A stretch of DNA of 64,000 nt, taken from positions 15,641,151-15,705,150 of the forward strand of contig OX438755.1 in assembly GCA_949316235.1 (NCBI GenBank), read 5' to 3'. How positions within the stretch are numbered: position 1 is the stretch's first letter; each line of letters begins with the position of its first letter. Below, piece after piece: positions 33,576 through 45,354 of this stretch. A model generated the notes under the pieces. That model was not told the DNA's origin. It searched no databases and saw nothing but the letters and a program-made list of their open reading frames with translations. Source of the stretch: Oegoconia quadripuncta. Lineage: Eukaryota > Arthropoda > Insecta > Lepidoptera > Autostichidae. The position numbers and the translations under genes are program-made.

Positions 33576-33800
33576 TAAAAAGATGTGGTCCAATCAACGA
33601 AGTGACGGAGGCAGCATTAATTCCTAAATTCCAGGATTCTATGAAACATGACATGGGTATGATAAGAGTGAGTACTAAGATGGCGGATGATAAAATGTAT
33701 TTGGAAAAAGAAAAGGCATTCTGTCGTCCTCACCTATAATGTGTGATAGAGAAAGGGACAAGGAAGTTTCCATCATTTACAAAGTAATTCAATGCTTCCT
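33576..33800. other. short spacer, nothing recognized
   Basis: Short spacer between the composite repeat and a SINE; no feature supported. Confidence 0.25.
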
Positions 33801-34131
33801 CATCATCATCATCATCAGCCCGTAAACATCCCACTGCAGGGATATAGGTCTTCCCTCGTATATGAGGGAGTATCGGCCATAGGCCACCACGCTGGCCCAA
33901 TGCGGGTTGGGGACTTCACATGCCTTAGAATTTAAATTTCTCAGGCAAGCAGGTTTCCTCACGATGTTTTCCTTCACCGTTGAAGAGCAGTCGGATAAAT
34001 GCACATAAGTAATTAAATTAAATTAAATTAAATTAAATTTAAAAACTCATTGGTACATGGCCTTCGTGGGAATCGAACCCGGAACTCCCAAATTGGGAGA
34101 CCGCGTCTTAACCGCTGAGCCACCGATGCTC
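33801..34131 (-). repeat. SINE family A (tRNA-derived), complete
   Basis: On the minus strand: head 'ggtggctcagcggttaagac' (A box), 'ggttcgattcccacgaagg' (B box), a linker with (AATTT)n at 34011-34040, body 'cttcaacggtgaaggaaaac', and an end in (GATGAT)n. Copies: 35501-35807, 57481-57777 (minus) and 55034-55286 (plus). Confidence 0.8.
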
Positions 34132-35094
34132 TCAATGCGTCCTAATTTAAACTAGTTACTTTGCAATAGCAAAGTAATAACTCAGTAACTTATATATATA
34201 TATATATATAAACTTATATATATAAAGTAAATAAGTAATAGCATAGCTACAACTTACATTTCAACAGGAAAATGTTCGTTATACATTTTGTTAAACCAAT
34301 ATTCCTTCTCCCTGGCGCAATGTTTCCAATTCCATTTAGTATGTTTATTTTGACTAGGTGCAGTAAAATTAATTTCTTTCTTCGAAAGGTAAAATTTTTT
34401 ATCTATTTTTCCCTCGGAATTTATGAGTTGAAGCGTAAACCGAACAGTGTAAAAGTTGTTTTGTTTAAGAACTCCACGAATGGCCAATAAATTCCAAACG
34501 TTTATGTCCCCCTAGTAAAATTCTGAAACTTTGTAGAAAAAAGGCGTAAAGAAATTCACGATGTTTGCGGCTGATAATTATTGTCTGCCATAACAATAAA
34601 AGCGTCTCGAAAGTTATAGAAGAGGGGATCCCCTGTAAACCCCGGGTGGTTTAAAGTAATGGAATGCGAAATACACCAGGATGAATCTTTATGCTGCTTT
34701 AAGAGAAAATAAAATATCACCTATCAGGTAAGTAGAATTTCTTTCGCATTGGGATTTTTAATCTCCAAGAAGACGATATGAAGCATTTTATAACAAAAGT
34801 GAAAAAAAAAATTGCATCTCAGAACTAGGTAGGTGGTACTGATAATTTTAGGGGGTTGGTATAAATTATTGTTATACTTGAAAAATCTATGTCATCATAT
34901 AACTCATGAATATAAACTACTTTTACTATGGAACCAACTCACAAATCGCGAAAAAAGAAAACATGTGTTCAATTGAACATTCAGTAGGTTTTGCTTGATC
35001 AAAATTTATGTTATATCCCACATCACTGCCCGCGTCGGTTTTTCCCGACACTTACAACCTTCGGATTTTCAAGTCTAGAGTGGATAGGCATTTA
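34132..35094. other. intergenic stretch, no gene seen
   Basis: 34191-34212 is a (TA)n microsatellite. Overlapping opposite ORFs at 34254-34490 have no recognizable content. Confidence 0.3.
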
Positions 35095-35340
35095 CTGGGT
35101 GCGCGTGATACATCTTCGGCTACATCGTTACTTTCCATCAGATGAGATTGTAGTCAAACGCGAAACCATTTTTAATAAAAAAAAAATCCAACAAAATCCA
35201 ATTAATCCAACTCATCCAATCCAACTTATTTCTATTGCAACGAAAGTTTGAATGTTTCTTAGTTTGTTCCTCAATCACGGCGAAACGGATGAACAGATTT
35301 GCTTGAAATTTGATAGGTAAGTCACAGATATTGATTGAGT
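35095..35340. repeat. family F end (inverse) plus family J start
   Basis: 35100-35180 'catcagatgagattgtagtc', 'cgcgaaaccatttttaat' is family F. 35230-35340 'aacgaaagtttgaatgtttc', 'ctcaatcacggcgaaacgg' is family J. Confidence 0.5.
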
Positions 35341-35500
35341 TTTGTAGATATATTTCTTAAGTTTATCACTAGATGGCGTTGGTGCATTTTAAAACGCCCT
35401 ATCGTTTCGGTCTTTGCGAAGTAAAATGTATTTTATTTTAGTTAAATTTTCGCGATCAGTGAAAATATACCAATGTGATACTCGTACTAATAGAGCGTGA

Positions 35501-35807
35501 TATCATCATCATCAGCCCGTAAACATCCACTGCAGGAATACAGGCCTTCCCTCGTATAATCGAGTCCACCACGCTGGCCCAATGCGGGTTGAGGATTTCA
35601 CATGCCCTTGAATTTCTATTTGTCAGGCATGCAGGTTTCCTCACGATGTGTTTCTTCACCGTTTAAGAGCAGTCGGATAAATGCACATAAGTAATTAAAT
35701 TAAATTAAATTAAAGTTAAAACTCATTGGTACATGGCCTGCGTGGGAATCGAACCCGGACCTCCCAATTTGGGAGACCGCGTCTTAACCGCTGAGCCACC
35801 GACGCTC
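35501..35807 (-). repeat. SINE family A, complete
   Basis: Same head, (AATTA)n linker and (GATGAT)n tail as 33801-34131, slightly deleted in the body. Head B box at about 35742-35762. Confidence 0.8.
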
Positions 35808-36920
35808 TTTTGGTATCGTCTCGCTTTATTTCTGGGACGACCTGTAGGTGGGAACATGGTCCTTCGATCCGGATCGCGATTGAATAGTTAGGTTCGGTTG
35901 TGTAATTATACAGATTAGGGAATGAGTGAGTAAAGTGAATATAAAAATAAATAATTCATCAAATTATAAGAGGGTATTATAATCGCTACAAAGTGAGTAA
36001 TTCCCGCGTCATATAATTACACATTAAAGGATTTCTGTAAATACAAATTTCCATTTACCGAATTCATTACCCATTCATACATTCGGCCCCAATTTTACAG
36101 TATTTCATATTTTCATATGAGAGTAGTAAAAAGTATCACGGCTTATCTCAGCAGCACGACCGAATGAATTGCAAATAAAAATCTCACCCGAATATATCCG
36201 GATTCGAGAGGAATGTAACTTGCAGCGATGCACCCGAGCTCCAATCCGACGATTCAAATATCACCGGATACAGGCCGATATGGAATGTTTGAGTTTTTAC
36301 TTGTTTGCATCCATGACGAATACCGGAAAAAATGCTTCAAGTTGACGTTCCACTGAATTTTTAAAATGACACGATCGCTTTTAACGAAATATTAAATTTA
36401 AAATCGGCCAAATCCGTATCGGGCCACTTTTTAAAATATAAATTTGTTCGTAAAATTTGCTGTAATTTATTTGCACATTTCGCAAGTTGGAATTAAAAAA
36501 ATAATAATAAAAATATCGATCGTGAACACGTTTTCTACCTTGCTTAGATTTCGGTGCTGAATAAGCAGTTTGGGGTATTTAGTTTGATTGGTTTCTTCTA
36601 TTTTCAAGGTTTCTATATTCCGAAATTTGGTGTATAGTGTAAGTAGTTTAGTTGATCTTATTAGTAAATTATTTTATTTTATGTATGTTGTAAATATATA
36701 CAATGGGTTATGAAATTTGTTTAGTAATTTAAACAATAAGTTATAAAACCTTTAGATAAATAAGGCCCTCCCTCATTATCGAAACTCTATCGTTTTGCTC
36801 GACTTTTAAATTCAAATCGCCCATTATCGACCTAGGGGGTCTAATTGCAAATTAATATAAATTATTATTATCATATCTTTTCCAAAGTAATAGCTAATAA
36901 ATTATGTAGGTAGTTCCTGG
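35808..36920. other. mostly single-copy intergenic DNA
   Basis: No ORF or RNA gene. 36000-36300 lacks repeats and has balanced composition ('ggcttatctcagcagcacga', 'gcagcgatgcacccgagctc'), a candidate conserved non-coding segment (weak). Confidence 0.25.
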
Positions 36921-36922
36921 GG

Positions 36923-37140
36923 TTTTTTTTTATGCACAACGGGTTAGCACTTGACCTCAATCACACCTGATGTTAAGTGAAGATGAGGCCAAAGGTGGTT
37001 GCGTACGTAATCATAGGTGGAAGGGGTAAACAGATATAACAGACAGACAGCCAGACAGATACCACAGAGAGATCACAAGGTTCGTTTTTAGTGTCTACCT
37101 TGTCGGCACGAAACTCTAACAAAACGATATGAGATTTCCA
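36923..37140 (-). repeat. SINE B fragment and a 51590-type fragment
   Basis: 36923-37000 'tatgcacaacgggttagcac', 'ttgacctcaatcacacctga' is the 3' part of SINE B. 37035-37140 '(cagacaga)', 'gatcacaaggttcgttttta' resembles the end of the repeat at 51590-51900. Confidence 0.5.
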
Positions 37141-37957
37141 GTATTATTTTGCAAATGCCACAACAGCGATATCTATTGTTGTATTCCAATAAGAGAGCCA
37201 ATCCCGTCTCCACACTCCTCCCACTGTAACTCCTATAAGCCAGGATCAACAGTGGTACACAACACGGCGCCTACTGAATATAGACGGTACCCGACGTGAC
37301 TCTATTGCTACATTGGACCCCAGACTAATTAAAAAAGAAATAGGATAAGAGAGCCAGGGAAATTACCAAACTTCCAAATCATTAATTACTTGTATGCAAC
37401 ACATGTTAATACCTCAGTTGAGTTCGAAAGAGTCGAGTTCGAAGGATACTAATCGTGGGCAGTAGTAATTCTTTTCTCCAATTTGAGCTCAGTTGTTATC
37501 TTAAAAGCCACATAAAAAATAACCCAGCTACCTCGCTTCTGAGAAATGCGCGACTCAATGTGAAATATGATATCGAACTCTTCAAAGCACACAGATGAAA
37601 AAAATATTGAGTATCCGGTCTCCTTTGTTCTTTGTAATTCGGTATTCGTCATTATTTCTAATTGAAAGGAATTTATTCAGAGCTCTTTTATAGACGCGTA
37701 TCATAATTCAAATTCATGCGAGACCTCGTTCAATCTTAGTATAGCTTGCAAAACTTCTTATTGAAAACTTGACTTCACTTTAAACTTGGGCTACGAAACT
37801 ATTGAAACTAGTTATGACAAATTACTGCAAGTATTTACAAAAACAAGTACTTGTTTAGTTTTAAATTATAATTGACTACTTTATCGCCCGCAAGAAGTTT
37901 AAATGTTTATACAAATAGTGGACATCACCTGATTAAAATAAATAAATAAAATTAATA
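37141..37957. other. intergenic stretch, no gene seen
   Basis: No supported ORF, RNA or repeat. Confidence 0.3.
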
Positions 37958-38210
37958 TCTCTGCACATACACACAGCGCCATCTAGTTCCACACTAAGCA
38001 ACTGGGCTTGTATTATAGATACCAGATGGTTGATAAACTACACAAATACCTTTTTTTTGTAAATAAATACATATATAAATGAAAAACATCCATAACTCGG
38101 GAACACATGTCTGTATTCATCATACAAACATATGCCCCTAGCGGGATTCGAACCCGCGACCTTTTGGTACAGCAGCAGAGTTTCTAACCACTACACCAAA
38201 CAGGTCGTCA
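37958..38210 (-). repeat. SINE family C (tRNA-derived), complete
   Basis: Minus strand: head 'ctgtttggtgtagtggttag' (A box), 'gcgggttcgaatcccgctag' (B box), body 'tgatgaatacagacatgtgt', then the diagnostic 'aactagatggcgctgtgtgt' near the 3' end and an AAT-rich tail. Other copies: 56248-56486, 56793-56905, 48452-48525 (head), 19046-19107 and 15671-15741 (tails). Confidence 0.8.
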
Positions 38211-38982
38211 AATCTTAAAATTCAAAATTAATAGGTATAATCAAAAACCAAAAAAAATAAAAAATAATAATAACAAGGTGTTCTTTTTAGCGATCGATAC
38301 CGGAATTGGTGAAGCGAACAGCTATGTTATATTGTAAGCACACAGTAACTGGCACCATAAATCCCAAAGGAATCTAAACTTTAAGGTCATGGCTTAAAGT
38401 CCAAGGCTGCGGCAAATCTGACAGCAGAATACAGAATCAACACCTAGTTAAGAACACTTCGGTGTCGGTCCGTGAAAAATAGACGTCAATAAAAAAGCTA
38501 AAAAAACTATTTTTTTAAAGGTATTCGTGTAAGATGTCGTAATCCACACATAAACATCAATAGATTGGCACGTTTCAACTGCGATGGACTCATCCCCTGT
38601 CACGTGTACATTGTTGTTTCAATGATTATACTCTTAATGTTTAGTATACCCAAACACTATTGCTTGGGATATCTCTGACCACCTCATTTGGGATTAAGGT
38701 CGTGACGTTTTGTATGTATGTCATAATATGATTTTTTTTTTATTTAGGAATCATGTATTCAATCTGCATGCAGATGTGCAAAATATGATTTGTGACACTT
38801 TACATAGCATTCTGATAATTTAAATATTCCTTAACATCATAGAAACACTTTGCCTGAAGCCATTGTATCAATCAATTTTAAACATTTTGTCATTAACTAA
38901 TTTTATTTCGTCAGGCAGATTGTTATACAATATTATACACATATTATAAACATTATTTTCATAAACGTATTTGCGGCAAGGG
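38211..38982. repeat. family G 3' end within intergenic DNA
   Basis: 38560-38725 'tcatcccctgtcacgtgtac', 'gggatatctctgaccacctc', 'ggtcgtgacgttttgtatgt' is family G, plus orientation. The rest has no feature. Confidence 0.45.
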
Positions 38983-39120
38983 TTTTTTTTTTTTAAATAG
39001 GGGGCGGCAAACGATCATGCGGGTCACCTGATGGAAAGCAATCACCGCCGCCCATGGACACCCGCAACATCCAAAAGGGTCACAGATGCGTTGCCGGCCT
39101 TTGAGGAAGGTGCAGGCTCG
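38983..39120 (-). repeat. 'gggcggcaaacgatcatgcg' LINE/SINE end
   Basis: Poly(T), then 'gggcggcaaacgatcatgcg', 'ggtcacctgatggaaagcaa', 'tcaccgccgcccatggacac'. Near-identical start at 43728-43822. A common lepidopteran repeat terminus; the class is not certain. Confidence 0.6.
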
Positions 39121-39660
39121 TTTCTTGAAGGTTCCAATGTCGTGCTTATAGGTTTATACAATAGCTTACTGTATTGTGCTCTTGTATGTCTATCACTAGT
39201 CTCACTACGCTTATTAAAATATTTAAAATAGGTTTTCACAAAAAGACACGAATCTTTTATGTACATACAAAGTAACGGAAGAATTTTATACTTTTTGAAC
39301 AAAGGCTTACAGCTGTCTAGAATCCATGCGTTATCTAATACACGGACACATGTACACACAAAACTTATTTACACATATATTATGTATACATTTGCACTTG
39401 CTACCCTAGTTTATCTCTACTACCTATTGCTTAGTTACTTGCCGGAATAGTGCATATGCCCCCGACTGTACTTCCGTACATTCGAGAGGCAGCGTACCGA
39501 ACTAATTAAATTTTCAACGCACGTCATACGCAGTGGTTGCCATTTTTACATTTTGCAATTTGGAAGTTCCCCCAATTATTATTTCCCGAAATGTATACCT
39601 GGCTAGAGATTATTTAGAATTAAACAAAATAAAAAACGGATTAGATTTTTGAAATTTTAT
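39121..39660. other. intergenic stretch, no gene seen
   Basis: Possibly continues the preceding repeat to ~39200; otherwise nothing recognized. Confidence 0.25.
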
Positions 39661-39699
39661 TGGTTGATTTTAGATTGTGGATACAATATAGGACAAGAG

Positions 39700-39822
39700 A
39701 TTTAAGAGCTGGCAGGTTAACTCGGGCAGCGAATTAGCCTTGCCATTCAACTGGGTAATGCCGCCAGTCTTTTGGGCACCCTCCCGCATGGTTCGGACCT
39801 CGAACACGTTTTTTATTCATAG
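39700..39822 (+). pseudogene. family I LINE remnant
   Basis: One frame reads AIQLGNAASLLGTLPHGSDL followed by a stop, the same end motif as 25440-25530. Only ~40 codons remain. Confidence 0.6.
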
Positions 39823-40060
39823 TAATGGAGAGTAAAGGGCGTGTTCGGGTCTATTTCCATGTTTTTGCTTTTTACTTTGTGTTTTAATTAAGTTAGTTTT
39901 ATACAAAAGTTTCGAAATCAACAAGAAGTATAATATAAAAAAAAATAAAAAATAAAGGACATGTATAAAAATGTCAAATATCATAATGTCATAAAATGTC
40001 ACGTTGTGGAGATATTTAATTGGACAAACATTGCAAAATAGAAGTTTCGCTGTGATACTA

Positions 40061-40618
40061 GGCTGCCTTTTAAGTTGCGTCGTTTGAAAAACCTCCCGTG
40101 ATTATTAAAAAAAAAACATATGGCTTTTTCATTTTTTGGATTTAGAATTCGGAAACAAAAGAATGTTTTTCTATTAGTCGAATAGTTGTTGTAAACAAGT
40201 CGGTTGTAAAAATTAAAATATCAAAAGAAAATATGCATGCGATAATTTTCTACAACTTTCAAAGGGGATTAACGCGACTTCAGTGCTTTGAGGAGATCAC
40301 TTCTGTATTTAGTGATGCAGCACCATGTCTTAGGACTGTAGAACGCTGGTATTTAGAATTTCAACGTTTTTTACGTTACCCAAAATTAAGCAAAGCCTTC
40401 GTGGTCTACGTTTCAGCTCACCCGAAGAAGCTGATGACGCATACAAATCGGCCATTTTGACTACCTCCACTTCGGAGAGGAATTAATGTTTTAAAAACTG
40501 GTTCGATAGCATACAAAGTGTATTAAATATCGCGGAGGATTCTTTGAAAAACAATCAATGGTAATAATCTATTAGATTATCTATACTTATTTCAAACCAC
40601 ACAACTTAAAAGGCAGCC
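40061..40618 (+). mobile_element. internally deleted mariner
   Basis: Inverted repeats 'ggctgccttttaagttgcgt' (40061) and 'acttaaaaggcagcc' (ending ~40618) bound a 558-bp copy. The interior keeps the transposase N-terminal HTH region (IIFYNFQRGLTRLQCFEEI...VERWYLEF, 40240-40365). After a jump it keeps the C-terminal end (NWFDSIQ...EDSLKN, 40497-40555) but lacks the DDD catalytic core. A full mariner is ~1.3 kb. It cannot move by itself. Confidence 0.8.
40233..40460 (+). pseudogene. mariner transposase N-terminal fragment
   Basis: Residues follow the mariner paired-HTH pattern: R/HAIIFYNF..GL...C...I...F....P...TV.RWY.EF. The frame then leaves homology after LSKAFV and stops. Catalytic Asp residues are absent. 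Confidence 0.75.
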
Positions 40619-41239
40619 CGTAGACCCACAAACAAAGATACGAACGTTCCAATTTTCGCATTATTTTAATATTAGGTGGATTTTTTTGATGAGATCCTCT
40701 CAATAGAGAAAATGAGAATTGCATCAATAGGCAAGCTAGTGTCGGTACAGTTGTTGATGTAAAGGAATTGACTATGTATATAACTAAAAAATGTATTTAG
40801 TTTTCTTCACCAAAATATCAAAAAGTACAATTACGATATTGATTGCACAGGTACATAATTGGTGTTTAAGAAATATATATCCTGATTTTGGTAGTAACAA
40901 CTCGTTATCTGTTATTACATATAACTAATACCTCGGAGTGCTGTGGATTCTGTGAAAAAAAAAAAAGAAATACTTAGAATGGACACGCCCTATAACCCTG
41001 GGATCTTCAAGAGTAGAGTGAATAGGCGTTTACTGGGATCACGTCCTTCATCTTCGACAACATCGTCACTATCCATCAAGTGAGATTGTGATCAAACGCG
41101 TATCCAGTCAATAATAACAAAAACTTCGAGTTATATACTATAACACTGCAGGAAGTTTTATGATTAGTATAAATTTTTATAATTTAGTTTTTATGTGTAA
41201 CGTGTAACTAACGTGCTGTGTGGTTTCAGCACTCAAATA
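40619..41239. repeat. intergenic with a family F end
   Basis: 40985-41115 'gatcttcaagagtagagtga', 'catcaagtgagattgtgatc', 'gcgtatccagtcaata' is an inverse family F 3' end. The rest is featureless. Confidence 0.4.
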
Positions 41240-41500
41240 GAATAGAGCCAACCCGTCTCTTCTTGTGGGTATCGTAAAAGGCGACTAAGGGACTTTCCAC
41301 CAAAAAACATTTATAGATTTGCACGTTTTAAAGGCGACGGGCTCATCCCCCGTCACGTGTGCATTTCTATACATTGTAAACCGTGGGTGTGTTTCATGCT
41401 TTGATTTGTTTGGGATATCTCTAGCCACCCCATTTGGGATAACGGTCGTGATAGAAAATAATTCATTTATCCCACGGGAACTACTCACCTTATCCAAATA
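41240..41500 (+). repeat. family G LINE 3' end
   Basis: 'agccaacccgtctcttcttg', 'ggcgactaagggactttcca', 'cgacgggctcatcccccgtc', 'ggataacggtcgtga' in that order is the most complete family G copy here. 41460-41500 reads into a family J module. Confidence 0.55.
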
Positions 41501-42164
41501 AATGTATCCTGTGTCCTATATTCTAGCGTATATTTTACGAATTGTTGCATTTATAATATTTGGTGGATTTGTCAAATATTTTATAATTGTTGTTTAATAT
41601 ATTTTGATTTTATTTGAGAACTAATATTAGTAAAAATCACATGTTTCGCGTCCAGCGAGCTAAGCGGATTAGGTAAGTACTTATACCAATATAGCCCGCT
41701 CATCAATTTCCAAACCACCGCAATGGAAGCTCCATTACCGGTTATTTATATTTCATTCAACGAAATTTTCACGTTCATGGATTAAACACTTAAACCACAC
41801 TAAAATTAGACCAAATTACTTAGTCGTTTTTTTTTTAAATCTTATTTTTAGAAGCTTAGTCGAAAGCGACTATGCCGCTCCATTGGTACAGTTTACTTAT
41901 GTACTAGCCGGCCAATACCTCCGTCACACTGCAATTTTATATAAATTATACATATTTTTGGCTGCTAGAGACGCAGGGTATACTAGAGCCCAATTGCAAC
42001 CACCTAATACCCGTATATTATTGTATATAACAACTTCTTTTCTATAATCCTCGTTACGGACACATTCCATCAGCACATGATAGTTATCCTCCACCATTTA
42101 GTCGTGAAATTATATATTAACAATATGGACTTAAGAATGACGTAATAGAATTCTTTAGAAAATA
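41501..42164. other. intergenic stretch, no gene seen
   Basis: No feature supported. Confidence 0.3.
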
Positions 42165-42310
42165 TACACTCTTGATTACGAACGATTTTCCCCAAGGAAC
42201 CATAGTCGAATTCGATGAAAAAATTTTCGGTTAACAATACAAAGTAAACAATACAATACAATACAATACAAAGTAAACCATTCTCAAACCATCTTTAGTA
42301 TGACAGTCGC
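42165..42310. mobile_element. family L MITE, central half with (AATAC)n expansion
   Basis: 'cactcttgattacgaacgat', 'ccccaaggaaccatagtcga' and 'accatctttagtatgacagt' match 15412-15520. The segment 'acaatacaaagtaaac' has grown by extra 'aatac' units at 42238-42275. Confidence 0.6.
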
Positions 42311-42333
42311 AACAATAGTAATAACAAAACAAA

Positions 42334-42580
42334 AGTACTTGGTTTGGTTGGTGGTAGGGCATTTTAAATGCCCGCCTGGCTAGCTACCACCATCTTATCT
42401 AAATCTGCCGCCAAGCAGCAATGTTAATAGCGTTGTTGTGTTCCGGTTGTCAGAGATAAGATAGCCAGTCCCCCAAATGTGTTGGGGGTTCCGGGTCAGT
42501 ACGCTTCCATCTTCGACCTCATCTTCACTTAACATCAGGTGTGATTGAGGTCAAGTACAAACCCGTTGTGCATAAAAAAA
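42334..42580 (+). repeat. SINE family B, headless
   Basis: 'tacttggtttggttggtggt' to 'tcaagtacaaacccgttgtg' matches the body of 57960-58292; poly(A) follows at 42583. Confidence 0.75.
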
Positions 42581-43724
42581 AAACAATAAAATGATTATCA
42601 GATCGAGTTTTAAGAATTTTAATTTAAGATTTACTTAATTCATAAAAAAATTGGTTTTTCATATATTAGATTGTTGCGATTGTTAAATTATTGTTTTCAT
42701 TTTTTTTTTTACTAATGTTCATTTGTTTTTCGAAACAGGTCGATTCTGGACTTGGGGAGTGTATGTGTTTCACATTTTATATATTAGGAGTCTTGTGTTT
42801 TTGTAATTTTGAAAGGAAAATAGACTTACCAATTAATTATTCTCGAATTAACCCAAACAATGACAATCAATAACTAAGCGGTTGGTCAGACGACGGCAGG
42901 TCAAACAATTAAGCAGCTGTCAGTCAATTTGTCTGACACACATGCCTCTGCATACATACACAGTAGCCGTAGCAATTTCACGTTATGCTGGCAGTAAGAG
43001 AAAAATGAATAGGTAAATAAAATAAAAATAAAAATGTTTATTTTCGAATAACAAGAGCCATTTTGTTAGTAAAAGCTTAAAATCAAAGGTTAGTACTTAG
43101 TACACTTAATGAGGTGCGCGATTATTAGACAGTCCCCGCTATCGTCTATCGCATAAAAGAACCAATTGCGAATCTTTTAGTATTTTTAGCCGACTTCAGA
43201 AAGAAAGAAGTTCTGAAATCAGCCGGTGGTTTTTTTATCCTGGCAGGGTCGCTATGTGATAAAGTAGTTGGTCGCCATGTGGTAATTTAGATGGTGGTTG
43301 ATTGAAGGACGGAGGGTTCCGTAAATAAGACTCGTTGTCTATTGTGATGTTGCACGAACAAGGCCCTTTAATTGTGAATAAGCCTATTTATTACATTGGT
43401 TTCGGCGCTGACTAAGCGATATGCGTTAATGTTGCAGTAAACCATTACGCTACGGTTAAATACCGAAATCGACACGTCTGTAACACGTACATTAGCGAGA
43501 TCTCACACACATGTTAGTGGAAGCCGCCTTGATAGACAATCACCTGCCACAGGCATATCTGTTGTGCTTGCTGAGGTTGTGTCCATCCTCAAGTCTGTTT
43601 ATAGTTGTTGGCAGCCATAATATAGGCTCAGCCTAGTGTCATAGCAAATTGTTATGTTATATGATCTTTTTTTGTAAATAAAATATCACATCTCTTCTAT
43701 ATTTTTTGTATTTCAGTTATAACT
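42581..43724. other. intergenic stretch, no gene seen
   Basis: 43020-43075 may be an inverted LINE tail ('aataaaaatgtttattttcg'). Otherwise nothing supported. Confidence 0.3.
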
Positions 43725-44000
43725 AGTTTTTTTTTTTTTTTTTATGAGAGGGCGGCAAACGAGCATGCGGGTCACCTGATGGAAAGCAATCACCGCCGCC
43801 CATGGACACCCGCAACACCAATTACACAAAGTTACATACTTAATTGCTATAACGTCGTTATAGTCTGTGGTCTCTGCCTACCCCTAAGGGAAACAGGCGT
43901 GACATTATGTATGTATGTATAACGTCGTTCGTGTGTGGCCTTTGCCTACCTCTACGCGAAATAGGCGTGACTTTATGTATGTATGTTGAGGGGCCGGGTT
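43725..44000. repeat. truncated 38983-type end plus two family H copies
   Basis: 43728-43822 repeats 'gggcggcaaacgagcatgcg'. 43850-43915 and 43918-43990 are two tandem family H 3' ends ('gtggtctctgcctacccct' / 'gtggcctttgcctacctct', each ending 'tatgtatgtat'). Confidence 0.6.
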
Positions 44001-45237
44001 GTCTCCGAACGTGTTAAAATGCCTTTTTGTACTGGGTAGACAATAAATACATATTTTTTATTATCTTCTTTTATCATGAAACGATTTACATAATCTTTCG
44101 AACTTGTCGTAGACACTGGTAGAAAAAACCAAATGAAAAACCTTTATTCGAGTTCGATATATCGGAAAATATTTTCATGGTAAGCTCACAGATTTATAAA
44201 CGCGTGTTTTTGCTCGTAAATCATAACGACCCTTGTAAAATTTACACGAAATGGCCTCGATTAATCCAAAACACAGTAATATTGCTATTAAACCAACCTA
44301 ATTTCTGTCCAATAACGCCAATAATGTTATGCATAATCACGCCGGTATTCCGACAGGTACTAAATTTGATGTTACGCTATCTCTCAATTAATTCCATGAA
44401 TCAAGCGCTTTGGCAGGCCAATAAAATTGATTTTAGAGTTTATGACCCCAGTTTATAATGCCTTAATTACATACATAATTTGTGATTCCTCCATCCATCA
44501 CTAAACTGATTAATTTAGCGAGCCGAGTGTACAGAGGCGCGCTCGTCAAATTTTTAATCAATATGGCTACAAAAATAAAATAAAGGATTGTTGCGAATTT
44601 AGTTACTGTCATGTTTCCACTTGTGGGGTATTTATTTGCTTAAATAAATAGTCAAGAAAAAAAACATATCCCCATATTTTTATAGCCGGAATCGATTCTA
44701 TACGTGCTTCTGACCAAATTAATTTCAGGTTTCAGGTATACAATAAAGCCTTGTACATTTTTGTAAACAGTAGGTACATATCTTGTTTAAATTCAAACAC
44801 TAACCGCACCAGTTTAAATTGAAATCCTATCTAAACTCGCTTTGAAGTCTCATTGCTCCTTTAGTAGGAAGAAGAGCTGAGATACTCCCCAGGCGTTACT
44901 TTTAAATTTTTAACACAATAATAAACTGCTCTGAAATGCAGACACCACAAGACAATGCAATTCAGCTTTATTGCAGATAAAACTTTAATGGTTCTCTGCA
45001 GGTCTATTTAAATGTACTTAGGGATATTTATAATAATTGTGATTTGAAACATGGTATATGACAAATTTACAGGTATCGTTTTGTTTGGTTTGGTATTGTG
45101 ATTAATATCCAGTTCAATCAATCGGACATTTTTGTAATTAACGTTAGATGTTAGAATTACATTTACTAAAAGAATCAATTCTTCTTAGAGAGTCGATGGC
45201 TAAAACATCAGATTCAATCAATCAATTTATTGAAATA
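44001..45237. other. mostly single-copy intergenic DNA
   Basis: No supported gene. The ORF at 44177-44458 lacks any motif. Confidence 0.3.
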
Positions 45238-45354
45238 AGTTAGCCAGTCCCCCAAATTAGATGGGATTGCCGGGTCAGTACGTTTCCACCCTCGACCACA
45301 TCTTCACTTAACATCAGGTGTGATTGAGGTCAAGTGCTAAACCCGATTTGCATA
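45238..45354 (+). repeat. SINE family B, 3' part
   Basis: 'agccagtcccccaaattaga' to 'tgattgaggtcaagtgctaa', matching the last third of family B. Confidence 0.65.

Noticed and set aside
39817..40002. Phe/Leu/Ile-rich ORF resembling a membrane protein
   Set aside because: Simple AT-rich composition gives such runs by chance; no homology pattern or signal.
44177..44458. 93-codon plus-strand ORF
   Set aside because: No motif, no codon bias and no splice context.
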